From: Lichenostomus cassidix
Taxonomy: Eukaryota > Chordata > Aves > Passeriformes > Meliphagidae
DNA length: 64,000 bases
Direction: 5' to 3'
NCBI GenBank assembly: GCA_008360975.2
Contig: CM039180.1
Span: 12,181,122-12,245,121, forward strand
Position numbers and translations under genes: made by a program. Numbering within the stretch: position 1 is the stretch's first letter; each line of letters begins with the position of its first letter. The notes beneath the pieces were generated by a model that saw only the letters and a list, made by a program, of their open reading frames with translations, was not told the DNA's origin and made no database searches. Shown piece after piece: positions 58,501 through 63,660 of the stretch.

Positions 58501-61500
58501 ACATGGCCACAGTGTGGCCACACTGGCAGTGCTTGGTGCATCCAGCAAATCAGATTGGGGTGTTTTTTACTGATGGGGAAAGACTGAGAGAAAGGGAAGC
58601 GAGAAACCTAGCCAAATCCACGTAACACTGAGAAAAACCTCCTGATTTCAAGGCTTATTTGTGTCTTCTACCATGTGATGCTTTCTCACCTGTGTTAATT
58701 TGATGCTGAGGTTGTGCTTGCAGATGGGCAGAACCACCATTCCTCCCTCCTTTGCCTCTGGCTGTTCCAGCTGCCTTTAGTGACAGCATGTTATGCAACT
58801 GCTCAAATACCTTGCTAAGGTTTCTTTGCCCAGTGGTAACTAAAATTAATCCTGTTCAAATGGCTTATTTAATTCATGTGACTTATTTCTCTCTTCCTGG
58901 TGCCTCTGAGCTAACTGATATGGATAAAGACAATGAAGGGATTGATGTCAGATTAAAATGTGCTGGGTTCCTCACTGCTTTGTAATTTAATTATTTATTA
59001 TAGACCAATCTGACACCTTTAAAATGGAAAAGTTCCCACTACTTTGGGCAGCACAACATATTTTTCCCAGATCTGCCGTTTTTTAACACTGCTTTTATTC
59101 ACAGCCTTGAAACTTGTTGTGAATGCAGCATCTTAGAAGCAGCTAATTCAGCTAATCCGCAAGTCCCACAGGCATCACTGGTTTACAACGCACAGTACCT
59201 GGCTGCAAGTGACCTGGGGATAACAATAGTAATTCTTGTCCAGTCCTCAAAGTCTCCCGTGTGGTACACAGAGGGCTCGCTGAGCTCCCTGGAGCTTCCC
59301 TCGCAGCCCTTGGTGCCTGGGGATGCAGGGTAGCAGCCCTCCTTCACCAGCGACCAGAAGAGCCCAGCGTCGTGTGAGTACTGCAGCAGAACGGGAGCAG
59401 AGCTGCTGTACTGGTCTGTGCAACCAATGTTCAGCTGCAAAAGAGCAGAGAGTCAGAAATGATATGAAGAAACCTGCATTGTTAATAGTATTTATTGGCT
59501 GCAAGCCACATTTGATTTTTTGGTTTGGGAGGCTTAAAGCTCTGGGCACTTGCTCTGAACCCTGCTGGCAAACAGTGACTGATGCTTGGAGTCTGTTTCC
59601 TACACTTGTATCACATTTCTTGGTAAAAATTCCCACCATTCCTTAATTAAGGTTGCTGAGTTCAGCAGACAAAAAGGCGCAGAGAACTTTCCAAGGGTGC
59701 CTGTGTATAGCAGGCCCCAAACAGCAAACTCTGTGCAGGCCCAGAAATGGAAAGAGCTGTATCCTCTGGGATCCATCCCATCTGCAGCCCAGCATGTCCA
59801 GAGGATCAGCCTGACTCTCAGGTGAGCCCTAACCACAGCCTTGTCACTGGCCTTGCAGGAATGAAGTCTGGGAGATGCTACTGCAGTTTGGGCCCCCAGA
59901 GTACAGTAAAATTGGATTAAGTAGAAAAATGCATGTTGAAATGTGAAATGAGAATGCAGCCAAGACCAAAATCAACTACTGATTTGAAGTTCCAGTTTCA
60001 TTTTCCAAGCGATCAGAAAAATACTAGTTTTCATTACTTTATTGCAGAAATTCTACTTGAGCTGCAGAATGTAAAATGTGAAACAAAACCATTCATGTGA
60101 AATGAAATAATTCTGACAAATTACTGTTTTTGAGTTTATCAATGCAAAATTATTCCAGTCTGCTGTTTAAAATGGAAATCTCACACACTCACGAAAGCAT
60201 GCAAATACAACTAACATATTTTTGTACAGGCTGAAAAACTTTCCAAAAAAGTATAAATTCTGTCTTTAAATAATAGACTTTATAAAGAAGAACTCACTGT
60301 TCTGTGACACGTGCTTATGTTTTGTATATTTATGTTACATTGTCAAGTCCTTCAGTGATGGAAGTTGTACGAAACATTTTTAAGTATTGATTTTTTTTAA
60401 CCTAGACAATTTTTTTAAATTGCTGTTGATCATCAAACCTACAGAATGGAGACTTAGTCACTGAAGTAGAGGAAGGTGGTGAAGAGGCAAATAGCATCTT
60501 TTCTAGGCTAAATGGTATTTATATATTGAGATGTCCTTGGTTTTTAGACAGTTTTAAGTATAAAACTACAAGCAATACTCACAAGGAAATTGTACTGAAA
60601 TCCTTCACTTTGTATAGCATTTTATTAGCATAACTTTTAGTTGAAATTATATTATTTTACAAATCCCAGTATTTCTAATGAACTTTCCTATTTATAGAAC
60701 TGTGGGAATTATATTTGAAAAGCTGCCTGTAAACATTTGATCTCTTTAATAATTCCACTTGTAAATTATTCAGTGTCTGTATCCACCAATTATGTAAGGA
60801 CCATGTATTTGTGGGGAGCTCATTAAAATTGCATTGCAACCAACTTCCAGAATTCACCAATGGGATTTCATTATAAACTCAATAAAATTTTGATTAGGGT
60901 TCAGAAACAAGAGCTTGTCAAAGCAAATACACTTTCTTTGGAGCCCATATTCTGATGTATTGTCAGACCACTGAAATTTTTGTAAACTCTTTAAAGAAGA
61001 AAATGCTAATTGGAGCCTATATTCATTGACACAATGAAAGTAAATTATATGCAAAACCCACATTGGAGTACAGAGCAGCTCGTAAGTCCTTAAATAGTTT
61101 AAAATACAAAAAATGTACCCAAACCACATTGGAGCTTTTGTACTCACAGAGCCCCAGACAGGATAAATCCTTTTTTCCTTGACAGTGCAGTAGCATTTCC
61201 TAGTACTGACTTGAGTATAATGACAGTCACTTCAACCCACTTCTGAAATGTGCTGAAGAACAAAAAGCTTTAAAACTTTTCCAGAGGGGTAAAAATGCTT
61301 TCCTGCACCAAGGTTTTGGCTATTCTTCTAGAAAGCAGGATGGCATTTTATGCTGTATGAGTTCATACTTGTGCTTTTCACATCTCTTTATGCAATGCTC
61401 TAATTTATCACTTTCGTTTGAACTGTGGCCTCAGTGGCATCTTGGAAGTATTGGCTAAGGGCAGCTTAACTGATATTCTTGCACAGATTTATGTTTAAGG

Positions 61501-62245
61501 GATACCTTGAACTGCAGGACGTATCCAGGCTTCAGAGTTAAATCTCGAGTCACTGCAAACCGGTCTCCATCTGATTTACCGAAGAGCATGGCAGAGGGGG
61601 TGGCAGAGCAGAAACTTTCATTTTTGGTCATCCCTTCGTTGGCCAGCATTAACCATACACTCATCTGGTTCATAGGGTAATCAAATGCTGGCTTTTCATA
61701 AAAGTTCTGTTAGAAATGAAAAGGAAAGATAGAGATATAATCACCTTGCAGTGTGACTTCAGAATGATTCCCAAAACGATGAACTTTCAAGTTTTGCAAT
61801 TTTGATTTTCTAGAGTTTTCAAAAATTTTTAGTTTCTAAAACTTCAGTCTTGACTTTTTGCAGAGATGCATCATTACATCCTCTGTCACAAATCTTAGGA
61901 GCCTGATGATTTGTGAAAAGACCCAGGTTATTCCCACACAGAGACACTGCAAACACTACAGCTGTCTCTTTAAATAAACCCAGTATTTTCAAAGAAAATT
62001 GTATTCAAACAAGTCTCCTAACAGGATAGTTCCTGCTTTGCAGGGATGCCCACAGCCTGCTCTTGCTCATTACCTGTGGTAAGGTGGGATTAACAACAGG
62101 AATGATGTGCTTCTGTTTCTCTGACAAAATGATGATGTCGTCGATGGCCCACTGATCATATCCTTCCCCTGAGAACACTGGCTGCCACCAGCGGAACCTG
62201 GTGCAAGGTGTCTTGGCTGCAGCTGGCAGCTCCAGATACACAAAC
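4462..62245 (-). CDS. RELN: Reelin (RELN), partial: 38 internal coding exons
   Basis: Reelin is a large secreted glycoprotein that guides neuronal positioning by binding VLDLR and ApoER2, leading to DAB1 phosphorylation. Joined exons encode about 2248 residues. They cover the last part of repeat 2 and all of repeats 3-8, with twelve BNR/Asp-box motifs (human BNR 5-16) and six EGF-like modules (EGF 3-8). The order matches mammalian reelin as I recall it, with near identity in most exons. All junctions have AG acceptors and GT donors except one GC donor, and the phases are consistent throughout. Sequons such as NESF, NATR, NSSN, NTTR and NGTG fit secretion. The signal peptide, reeler domain and repeat 1 lie beyond the right edge. 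The basic C-terminal tail lies beyond the left edge. Exon and residue numbers given below follow human RELN and are inferred by counting back from the C-terminal end of repeat 8. Confidence 0.98.
4941..5138 (-). CDS. RELN: RELN exon 62: BNR 16 (repeat 8)
   Basis: 198 bp, one base in, two out (CCCTT|GTGAGT). It encodes [18 protein letters not shown], the Asp-box [12 protein letters not shown] and [10 protein letters not shown]. Intron 62 (4561-4940, 380 bp) shows nothing notable. Confidence 0.96.
6133..6352 (-). CDS. RELN: RELN exon 61: repeat 8 B-half start
   Basis: 220 bp, two bases in, two out (GCAAG|GTAATA). It encodes [37 protein letters not shown] and [12 protein letters not shown]. Intron 61 (5139-6132, 994 bp) shows nothing notable. 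Confidence 0.96.
7202..7359 (-). CDS. RELN: RELN exon 60: EGF-like 8 (repeat 8)
   Basis: 158 bp, one base in, one out, matching exon 29. It encodes [36 protein letters not shown] and [10 protein letters not shown]. The donor CCAAG|GTTCCA fits the consensus poorly beyond GT, but homology and frame place the junction here. Intron 60 (6353-7201, 849 bp) shows nothing notable. Confidence 0.92.
7712..7873 (-). CDS. RELN: RELN exon 59: BNR 15 end (repeat 8)
   Basis: 162 bp, one base in, two out (TCTAG|GTAAGT). It encodes [34 protein letters not shown] and [11 protein letters not shown]. Intron 59 (7360-7711, 352 bp) has an AT-rich ttaacaaaaa-type repeat near 7527-7565. Confidence 0.95.
7877..7918 (-). 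promoter_or_regulatory. Long polypyrimidine tract of exon 59 acceptor
   Basis: On the minus strand this is a T-rich stretch interrupted by single C or G, directly before ttactacag|G of exon 59. It is an extended 3' splice-site tract. Confidence 0.6.
8706..8779 (-). CDS. RELN: RELN exon 58: short exon of repeat 8, BNR 15 start
   Basis: 74 bp, phase 0 in, two bases out (GCCAG|GTAAAT). It encodes [13 protein letters not shown] and [11 protein letters not shown]. The BNR 15 box is cut by the intron after its Asp. Intron 58 (7874-8705, 832 bp) ends in a roughly 40-nt T-rich tract (A-rich on + strand, 7877-7918) before the exon 59 acceptor. Confidence 0.93.
10375..10550 (-). CDS. RELN: RELN exon 57: repeat 8 A-half start
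   Basis: 176 bp, two bases in, phase 0 out (TTTAAA|GTAAGA). It encodes [32 protein letters not shown] and [13 protein letters not shown]. Intron 57 (8780-10374, 1595 bp) is AT-rich and otherwise featureless. Confidence 0.95.
10875..10917. repeat. TA/CA microsatellite
   Basis: A (TA)n run followed by catatgtatatatacacacac; low-complexity, in intron 56. Confidence 0.9.
11083..11325 (-). CDS. RELN: RELN exon 56: BNR 14 end, repeat 7/8 junction
   Basis: 243 bp, two bases in, one out (GACG|GTAAAA). It encodes [50 protein letters not shown] and VDTFDD. It is GC-rich, and its opposite strand is open by chance. Intron 56 (10551-11082, 532 bp) has a TA/CA microsatellite. Confidence 0.95.
11719..11724 (-). 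promoter_or_regulatory. GC-type 5' splice site of intron 55
   Basis: The minus strand reads GGAG|GCAAGT, the strong consensus typical of GC-AG introns. It was chosen because exon 56 begins with GG ATC TCC and needs one incoming base. Confidence 0.88.
11725..11831 (-). CDS. RELN: RELN exon 55: repeat 7, first part of BNR 14, GC donor
   Basis: 107 bp, one base in, one out. It encodes [23 protein letters not shown] and the Asp-box start YSIDGG, which continues in exon 56 as ISWTLL. Only a GC donor (GGAG|GCAAGT) keeps the frame. The nearby GT (GGCAA|GTACAT) would shift it. Intron 55 (11326-11724, 399 bp) is therefore GC-AG. Confidence 0.92.
12322..12440 (+). mobile_element. Probable degraded CR1 fragment
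   Basis: The segment ggaacaaactgtccag, then cttggaggtttttaaagatc and ctgagcaaactggtctgag, resembles the CR1 3' region in order. The diagnostic terminal motif is missing. It lies in intron 54, antisense to RELN. Confidence 0.55.
13045..13220 (-). CDS. RELN: RELN exon 54: repeat 7 B-half start
   Basis: 176 bp, phase 0 in, two bases out (GCAAA|GTAGGT). It encodes [34 protein letters not shown] and [13 protein letters not shown]. Intron 54 (11832-13044, 1213 bp) contains a probable degraded CR1 fragment near 12322-12440. Confidence 0.94.
14228..14405 (-). CDS. RELN: RELN exon 53: EGF-like 7 (repeat 7)
   Basis: 178 bp, one base in, phase 0 out (GAAG|GTAATT). It encodes [34 protein letters not shown] and [12 protein letters not shown], ending LTQTLK. 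The whole EGF module is in one exon, as in repeat 5. Intron 53 (13221-14227, 1007 bp) shows nothing notable. Confidence 0.96.
14693..14907 (-). CDS. RELN: RELN exon 52: BNR 13 (repeat 7)
   Basis: 215 bp, phase 0 in, two bases out (GGCAA|GTAAGT). It encodes [18 protein letters not shown], the Asp-box [24 protein letters not shown] and SLPESLVG. Intron 52 is 287 bp (14406-14692). Confidence 0.95.
15718..15872 (-). CDS. RELN: RELN exon 51: repeat 7 A-half start
   Basis: 155 bp, two bases in, phase 0 out (CAAG|GTAAAA). It encodes [33 protein letters not shown] and GWIMQFK. Intron 51 (14908-15717, 810 bp) shows nothing notable. Confidence 0.95.
16193..16255. repeat. 33-bp direct duplication
   Basis: 16193-16225 and 16226-16255 both begin aaactggcagct and share taaagcttgtaaa. 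The segment also contains small inverted aagctt/ttaaagctt elements. It lies in intron 50. Confidence 0.8.
16633..16889 (-). CDS. RELN: RELN exon 50: repeat 6/7 junction, C-t cleavage site
   Basis: 257 bp, one base in, one out (ACAG|GTAAAG). It encodes [48 protein letters not shown] and [15 protein letters not shown]. The C-t cut reported between Ala2688 and Asp2689 in mouse maps between 16691 and 16690. Exon 50 is CpG-rich compared with its AT-rich introns. Intron 50 (15873-16632, 760 bp) has a 33-bp direct duplication. Confidence 0.96.
17996..18189 (-). CDS. RELN: RELN exon 49: BNR 12 (repeat 6)
   Basis: 194 bp, phase 0 in, two bases out. It encodes [33 protein letters not shown], the Asp-box [12 protein letters not shown] and DQFSKPG. 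The donor CCTGG|GTTTGT is weak (T at +3), but only this position continues the frame into exon 50 as PGFVNILLP. Intron 49 (16890-17995, 1106 bp) shows nothing notable. Confidence 0.93.
18988..19082 (+). mobile_element. CR1 LINE 3'-end fragment
   Basis: The terminal CR1 motif is clear: gaccctgcttgagcagggag, ggttggactagatgaccc, ccttccaacc, attctgtgtttctgtgac. About 95 bp in intron 48, antisense to RELN. Confidence 0.88.
19557..19734 (-). CDS. RELN: RELN exon 48: EGF-like 6 end, repeat 6 B-half
   Basis: 178 bp, one base in, phase 0 out. The donor is AGCGGG|GTGTGT. Other G positions in the run were excluded because exon 49 must supply GGC TGC AGC in frame. It encodes [36 protein letters not shown] and MALHFSG. 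Intron 48 (18190-19556, 1367 bp) contains a CR1 3' end. Confidence 0.94.
21066..21206 (-). CDS. RELN: RELN exon 47: EGF-like 6 first part, receptor-binding Lys
   Basis: 141 bp, one base in, two out (TGTGT|GTAAGT). It encodes [30 protein letters not shown] and the EGF start [10 protein letters not shown]. The Lys codon at 21158-21160 counts to about 2466. It corresponds to mouse Lys2467, required for VLDLR/ApoER2 binding. Intron 47 (19735-21065, 1331 bp) shows nothing notable. Confidence 0.96.
22079..22092 (+). promoter_or_regulatory. CTCF-like motif
   Basis: CCACTAGATGGCAG matches the CTCF core consensus (CCA, S, Y, AG, R, K, GGC, R, S) at every position. It is in intron 46. Motif match only; a 14-base motif can occur by chance. 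Confidence 0.45.
23528..23696 (-). CDS. RELN: RELN exon 46: BNR 11 (repeat 6)
   Basis: 169 bp, two bases in, two out (CTAG|GTAACT). It encodes the Asp-box [36 protein letters not shown]. Intron 46 (21207-23527, 2321 bp) contains a CTCF-like motif at 22079-22092. Confidence 0.95.
24793..24865. repeat. A-rich (A8G)n tract
   Basis: A run of mostly A blocks of 4-9 separated by single G, then a caaac segment. On the RELN transcript it is a pyrimidine tract of about 70 nt inside intron 45, well away from either splice site. Confidence 0.9.
25334..25495. repeat. TA/CA-rich low-complexity patches
   Basis: Two patches, about 25334-25378 and 25448-25495, are rich in tatata and acacat, with unique sequence between. 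They lie in intron 45. Confidence 0.7.
26012..26261 (-). CDS. RELN: RELN exon 45: repeat 6 A-half, receptor-binding Lys
   Basis: 250 bp, phase 0 in, one base out (TATG|GTAATG). It encodes [44 protein letters not shown] and LQIDFAASC. The Lys codon at 26115-26117 counts to about 2359. It corresponds to mouse Lys2360, one of two lysines reported to contact the LDLR-A modules of the receptors. Intron 45 (23697-26011, 2315 bp) has a long A8G tract and TA-rich patches. Confidence 0.96.
27423..27681 (-). CDS. RELN: RELN exon 44: BNR 10 (repeat 5)
   Basis: 259 bp, one base in, phase 0 out (GACCAG|GTGAGA). It encodes [17 protein letters not shown], the Asp-box [12 protein letters not shown], the sequon [18 protein letters not shown] and SPWVIDQ. 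Intron 44 (26262-27422, 1161 bp) shows nothing notable. Confidence 0.96.
28468..28511. repeat. 11-bp tandem repeat, 4 copies
   Basis: Four perfect copies of ttgcacagctt in intron 43. Confidence 0.93.
31028..31175 (-). CDS. RELN: RELN exon 43: repeat 5 B-half start
   Basis: 148 bp, two bases in, two out (GCCAG|GTAACA). It encodes [20 protein letters not shown] and [16 protein letters not shown]. Intron 43 (27682-31027, 3346 bp) contains an 11-bp x4 tandem repeat at 28468-28511 and otherwise unique sequence. Confidence 0.95.
32151..32371 (-). CDS. RELN: RELN exon 42: EGF-like 5 (repeat 5)
   Basis: 221 bp with the whole EGF module in one exon. It encodes [51 protein letters not shown] and FLKDDFE. 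It ends GAAG|GTATCT. It is GC-rich, and its antisense strand is open by chance. Intron 42 (31176-32150, 975 bp) shows nothing notable. Confidence 0.96.
34591..34704. repeat. 38-bp tandem repeat, 3 copies
   Basis: Units 34591-34628, 34629-34666 and 34667-34704 each begin tgaagtagaatca and end aagcttataaagct. The first two are identical and the third has a few changes. Each unit itself holds two copies of aagcttata. It lies in intron 41. Confidence 0.92.
35118..35347 (-). CDS. RELN: RELN exon 41: repeat 5, BNR 9, dimer cysteine
   Basis: 230 bp, phase 0 in, two bases out (TGTGG|GTAAGT). It encodes INIGC, the Asp-box-like [24 protein letters not shown] and HFGKLHLCG. The Cys codon at 35120-35122 counts to about residue 2100. 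It corresponds to mouse Cys2101, reported to form the inter-chain disulfide. Four AGC codons in a row encode the Ser run. Intron 41 (32372-35117, 2746 bp) carries a 38-bp x3 tandem repeat. Confidence 0.95.
37840..37942 (-). CDS. RELN: RELN exon 40: repeat 5 A-half start
   Basis: 103 bp, one base in, phase 0 out (GAG|GTACTT). It encodes [17 protein letters not shown] and [16 protein letters not shown]. Intron 40 (35348-37839, 2492 bp) is AT-rich unique sequence. Confidence 0.95.
38022..38193 (-). CDS. RELN: RELN exon 39: repeat 4/5 junction
   Basis: 172 bp, ending GCTCC|GTAAGA. It encodes [15 protein letters not shown], then [16 protein letters not shown] and [15 protein letters not shown]. 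Intron 39 is 79 bp (37943-38021), the shortest in the window, but has a normal GTAAGA start and TTTACAG end. Confidence 0.95.
39518..39700 (-). CDS. RELN: RELN exon 38: BNR 8 (repeat 4)
   Basis: 183 bp, two bases in, one out (AATG|GTAAGA). It encodes [11 protein letters not shown], the Asp-box [26 protein letters not shown] and [14 protein letters not shown]. Intron 38 (38194-39517, 1324 bp) shows nothing notable. Confidence 0.95.
42285..42369 (-). CDS. RELN: RELN exon 37: short exon of repeat 4
   Basis: 85 bp, phase 0 in, one base out (CCAAAG|GTAAGA). It encodes [13 protein letters not shown] and [10 protein letters not shown], about residues 1844-1872. Intron 37 (39701-42284, 2584 bp) is unique sequence with no exon signal found. 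Confidence 0.93.
43761..43938 (-). CDS. RELN: RELN exon 36: EGF-like 4 end, repeat 4 B-half
   Basis: 178 bp ending in phase 0 (AAAGGG|GTCAGA). It encodes [29 protein letters not shown] and SGTALIFKG. Exon 48 of repeat 6 has the same length. Intron 36 (42370-43760, 1391 bp) shows nothing notable. Confidence 0.95.
44031..44171 (-). CDS. RELN: RELN exon 35: EGF-like 4, first part
   Basis: 141 bp, one base in, two bases out (TGCAT|GTGAGT). It encodes [18 protein letters not shown] and the EGF start [16 protein letters not shown]. The EGF module is split across exons 35/36 exactly as in repeat 6 (exons 47/48). Intron 35 is only 92 bp (43939-44030). Confidence 0.95.
45457..45730 (-). CDS. RELN: RELN exon 34: repeat 4 A-half, BNR 7
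   Basis: 274 bp, the longest exon in the window. It encodes [24 protein letters not shown], the Asp-box [12 protein letters not shown] and [10 protein letters not shown]; the Asn codon is completed by exon 35. Unlike repeats 3, 5, 7 and 8, there is no intron between the QF and GC elements. Intron 34 (44172-45456, 1285 bp) has a small TA-rich patch at about 44580-44616. Confidence 0.95.
45956..46144 (-). CDS. RELN: RELN exon 33: repeat 3/4 junction
   Basis: 189 bp, ending ATTG|GTATGT. It encodes [17 protein letters not shown] closing repeat 3, then [19 protein letters not shown] and the start of repeat 4 up to SENIG. Intron 33 is only 225 bp (45731-45955). Confidence 0.95.
48081..48239 (-). 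CDS. RELN: RELN exon 32: BNR 6 (repeat 3)
   Basis: 159 bp, two bases in, one base out (CATG|GTAAGC). It encodes the Asp-box [31 protein letters not shown] and [10 protein letters not shown]. Intron 32 (46145-48080, 1936 bp) holds a C-rich run near 47811-47820 and no exon. Confidence 0.95.
49742..49818 (-). CDS. RELN: RELN exon 31: short exon of repeat 3
   Basis: Only 77 bp. It encodes [12 protein letters not shown] and NRPRARNE. It was found because the reading frame between exons 30 and 32 needed the missing QFY segment of the repeat. It has AG|G at 49818 and GAAG|GTAAAG at 49742, and frame continuity on both sides. It is the least conserved exon in the set compared with my recollection of the human protein. 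Intron 31 (48240-49741, 1502 bp) shows nothing notable. Confidence 0.9.
54972..55061. repeat. TTTTA-type repeat and adjoining poly-A
   Basis: A T9 run then (TTTTA)n to about 55011, and an A run at about 55048-55061. It lies in intron 30, about 185 bp downstream of the exon 30 donor in transcript order. Confidence 0.85.
55246..55453 (-). CDS. RELN: RELN exon 30: repeat 3 B-half start
   Basis: 208 bp, entering two bases into the frame and ending with AG (ATCAG|GTCAGT). It encodes [37 protein letters not shown] and LDTTNIR, about residues 1436-1504. The longer open frame around it (55002-55559) is read-through into intron. Intron 30 (49819-55245, 5427 bp) is the longest here. It holds a TTTTA-rich tract and a poly-A run near 54972-55061 and otherwise unique sequence. 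Confidence 0.95.
56345..56502 (-). CDS. RELN: RELN exon 29: EGF-like 3 (repeat 3)
   Basis: 158 bp, entering with one base and leaving with one (ACACGG|GTAAGA). It encodes [13 protein letters not shown], then [18 protein letters not shown] and the rest of EGF-like module 3 to GYT. Its length and phases equal those of exon 60 (EGF 8). Intron 29 (55454-56344, 891 bp) shows nothing notable. Confidence 0.95.
57381..57408. repeat. 14-bp direct duplication
   Basis: Two copies of gctttaatacaatt followed by a diverged third (gcttcaatatt). It lies in intron 28. Confidence 0.8.
59199..59434 (-). CDS. RELN: RELN exon 28: repeat 3 A-half, BNR 5
   Basis: 236 bp, phase 0 in, two bases of a split codon out (GCCAG|GTACTG). 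It encodes LNIGC, the Asp-box [12 protein letters not shown] and IVIPRSLAA. The stretch [12 protein letters not shown] appears one residue longer than the mammalian version I recall. Intron 28 (56503-59198, 2696 bp) carries short AATTGC-type repeats near 57381-57420 and no exon. Confidence 0.95.
61506..61706 (-). CDS. RELN: RELN exon 27: start of repeat 3, N-t cleavage site
   Basis: 201 bp, exactly 67 codons, phase 0 at both ends. It starts [11 protein letters not shown] and ends YVLQFK, about residues 1237-1303. In mammals the N-t processing cut, attributed to ADAMTS-3, falls between the Pro and Ala of this opening motif; here that is between 61689 and 61688. The donor reads AAG|GTATCCCTT, which resembles a U12-type 5' splice site. 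Intron 27 (59435-61505, 2071 bp) is AT-rich unique sequence. Confidence 0.95.
62074..62245 (-). CDS. RELN: RELN exon 26: end of repeat 2, linker to repeat 3
   Basis: 172 bp, entering with one base of a split codon and ending in phase 0 (CAG|GTAATG). It encodes about residues 1180-1236, with [11 protein letters not shown], the RFRWWQP signature, [14 protein letters not shown] and the linker ending NPTLPQ. Intron 26 (61707-62073, 367 bp) follows; nothing notable in it. Confidence 0.95.
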
Positions 62246-62369
62246 CTGAGGAAAAGAAATGGAGCAGAACTTCAGAAAACACAGCTGGTAGAGAAATGGA
62301 TCACTCAACAGGGAAAAGAGGCAGGAAAGCCAGCATCTAAATTACGTGTACAAGTCCTGGTAATTTGTG

Positions 62370-62827
62370 TGTCCAGAGAAGGGCAACAGAGCTGGGGAAG
62401 GGCCTAAGAGAGCAATTCACAAGAGGTGCAGGTGAGGAAATTGGGGTTGTTTAGTCTGGAGAAAAGAGGCTCAGCGGACACTTTATTGCTCTCTACAACT
62501 GTTTGAAAGGAGGTGGTAGTGAGATGGGGATGAGCCTCTTCTCCCAGGCAACCACAGACATGAGTACACTGCCTCAAACTCTGCCAGGGGAGGTTCAGGT
62601 TGGACAACAGGCAGAATTTCTCCACTGAAAGGCTGGTCAGGCATTGGGACTCCCTGGGCTACCCAGGGAGGTAGTGGAATCACCATCCCTAGAAGTGTTC
62701 AAAAACCAGCCAGATATGGCACTTAGTGCTGTAATTTAGTTGATATGGTGATGTTGGGTCAAAGGTTGGATTTAATGATCTTGAAGGTATTTTCCAGTCT
62801 TAATGAGTCTATGATTCTATTATTCTA
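62370..62827 (+). mobile_element. CR1 LINE fragment, 3' part
   Basis: The text follows the CR1 3' region: agaagggcaacagagctggg, then ggttgtttagtctggagaaa, ctctacaact, cacttagtgc, and the terminal ttaatgagtctatgattcta with an ATTCTAT-type tail. It is truncated at the 5' end and antisense to RELN. It sits about 125 bp upstream of the exon 26 acceptor. Confidence 0.9.
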
Positions 62828-63414
62828 TTTTTCCATATATCTAGATACCTATTTATACCCTGTGTATCAAGAAACATCCTTTGTCCTTCTTGTCTGTGGA
62901 GAATGTAAGCTCTTGAAGATAATGTCTATTTTTTATGCTGTATTACTATATTGCCAAGCACAATAAGGAACTGATTTGAGCTCTCTAGCTTTGAATTAAA
63001 CTGTTCAGCTGATCCATGTTCAGCAAGTCTTAATGTTCTTCTGATGCCAGGAGTAATAGTGACATATGCTAGTAAAATTAATTTCTCATTCTCTTCTGCT
63101 GATTGGTCCTATTTGTAGAAAAAAAGCATCCTTTTGTAACAATGCAATAGATTATGTAGCAGTTTTCTTTGGGTAAAAATATTTCAGCCTTCCTATACAG
63201 ATCTTTGTAAAAGAACTTCAGGTCTCCTCAGTTTGCTTTATGTTCAACTTAAAGAACACCTTACAAAAATGATGCTAAATAAAAGTTCAAGTTTCAAGCT
63301 TAATCATACTTATGACAAAAAGTACAAGAATTAGTTACTTGCCCAGTCCGATTTCAGACACTTTACATGTATTTTGTACATACAGTCCATTTGGCACTCT
63401 TTCTTTACATCACA

Positions 63415-63660
63415 TGCTAGGGCCAGTCCTGTTCAATGTATTTATCAATAATCTGGATGCAGGAGTTGAGTGCACCCTTTTGCTGATGATACAAACTTGG
63501 AGATGCTATTGACTCTCTTGAGGGTCAAGAGGTCTTGCAGAGGAATCTTGACAGATTGGAGAATTGGGATTGATTCATGGGATAAAACATAACAAATGGA
63601 AATGATGATTCTGCACCTAGGATGGAGCTGAGCACAGTTGTAGGTCCCTTCTAACTGAAA
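63415..63660 (+). mobile_element. CR1 LINE fragment, reverse-transcriptase region
   Basis: It encodes GPVLFNVFINNLDAGVECTL, a CR1 reverse-transcriptase motif. The following ADDT-like segment is out of frame (ctgatgatacaaacttgg). It is internal and degraded, in the same orientation as the neighbouring CR1 3' end but separated by unique sequence, so probably a separate insertion. Confidence 0.8.

Noticed and set aside
63312..63512. Open frame with a reverse-transcriptase motif
   Set aside because: It is a broken CR1 fragment, not a gene; the catalytic region is frameshifted.
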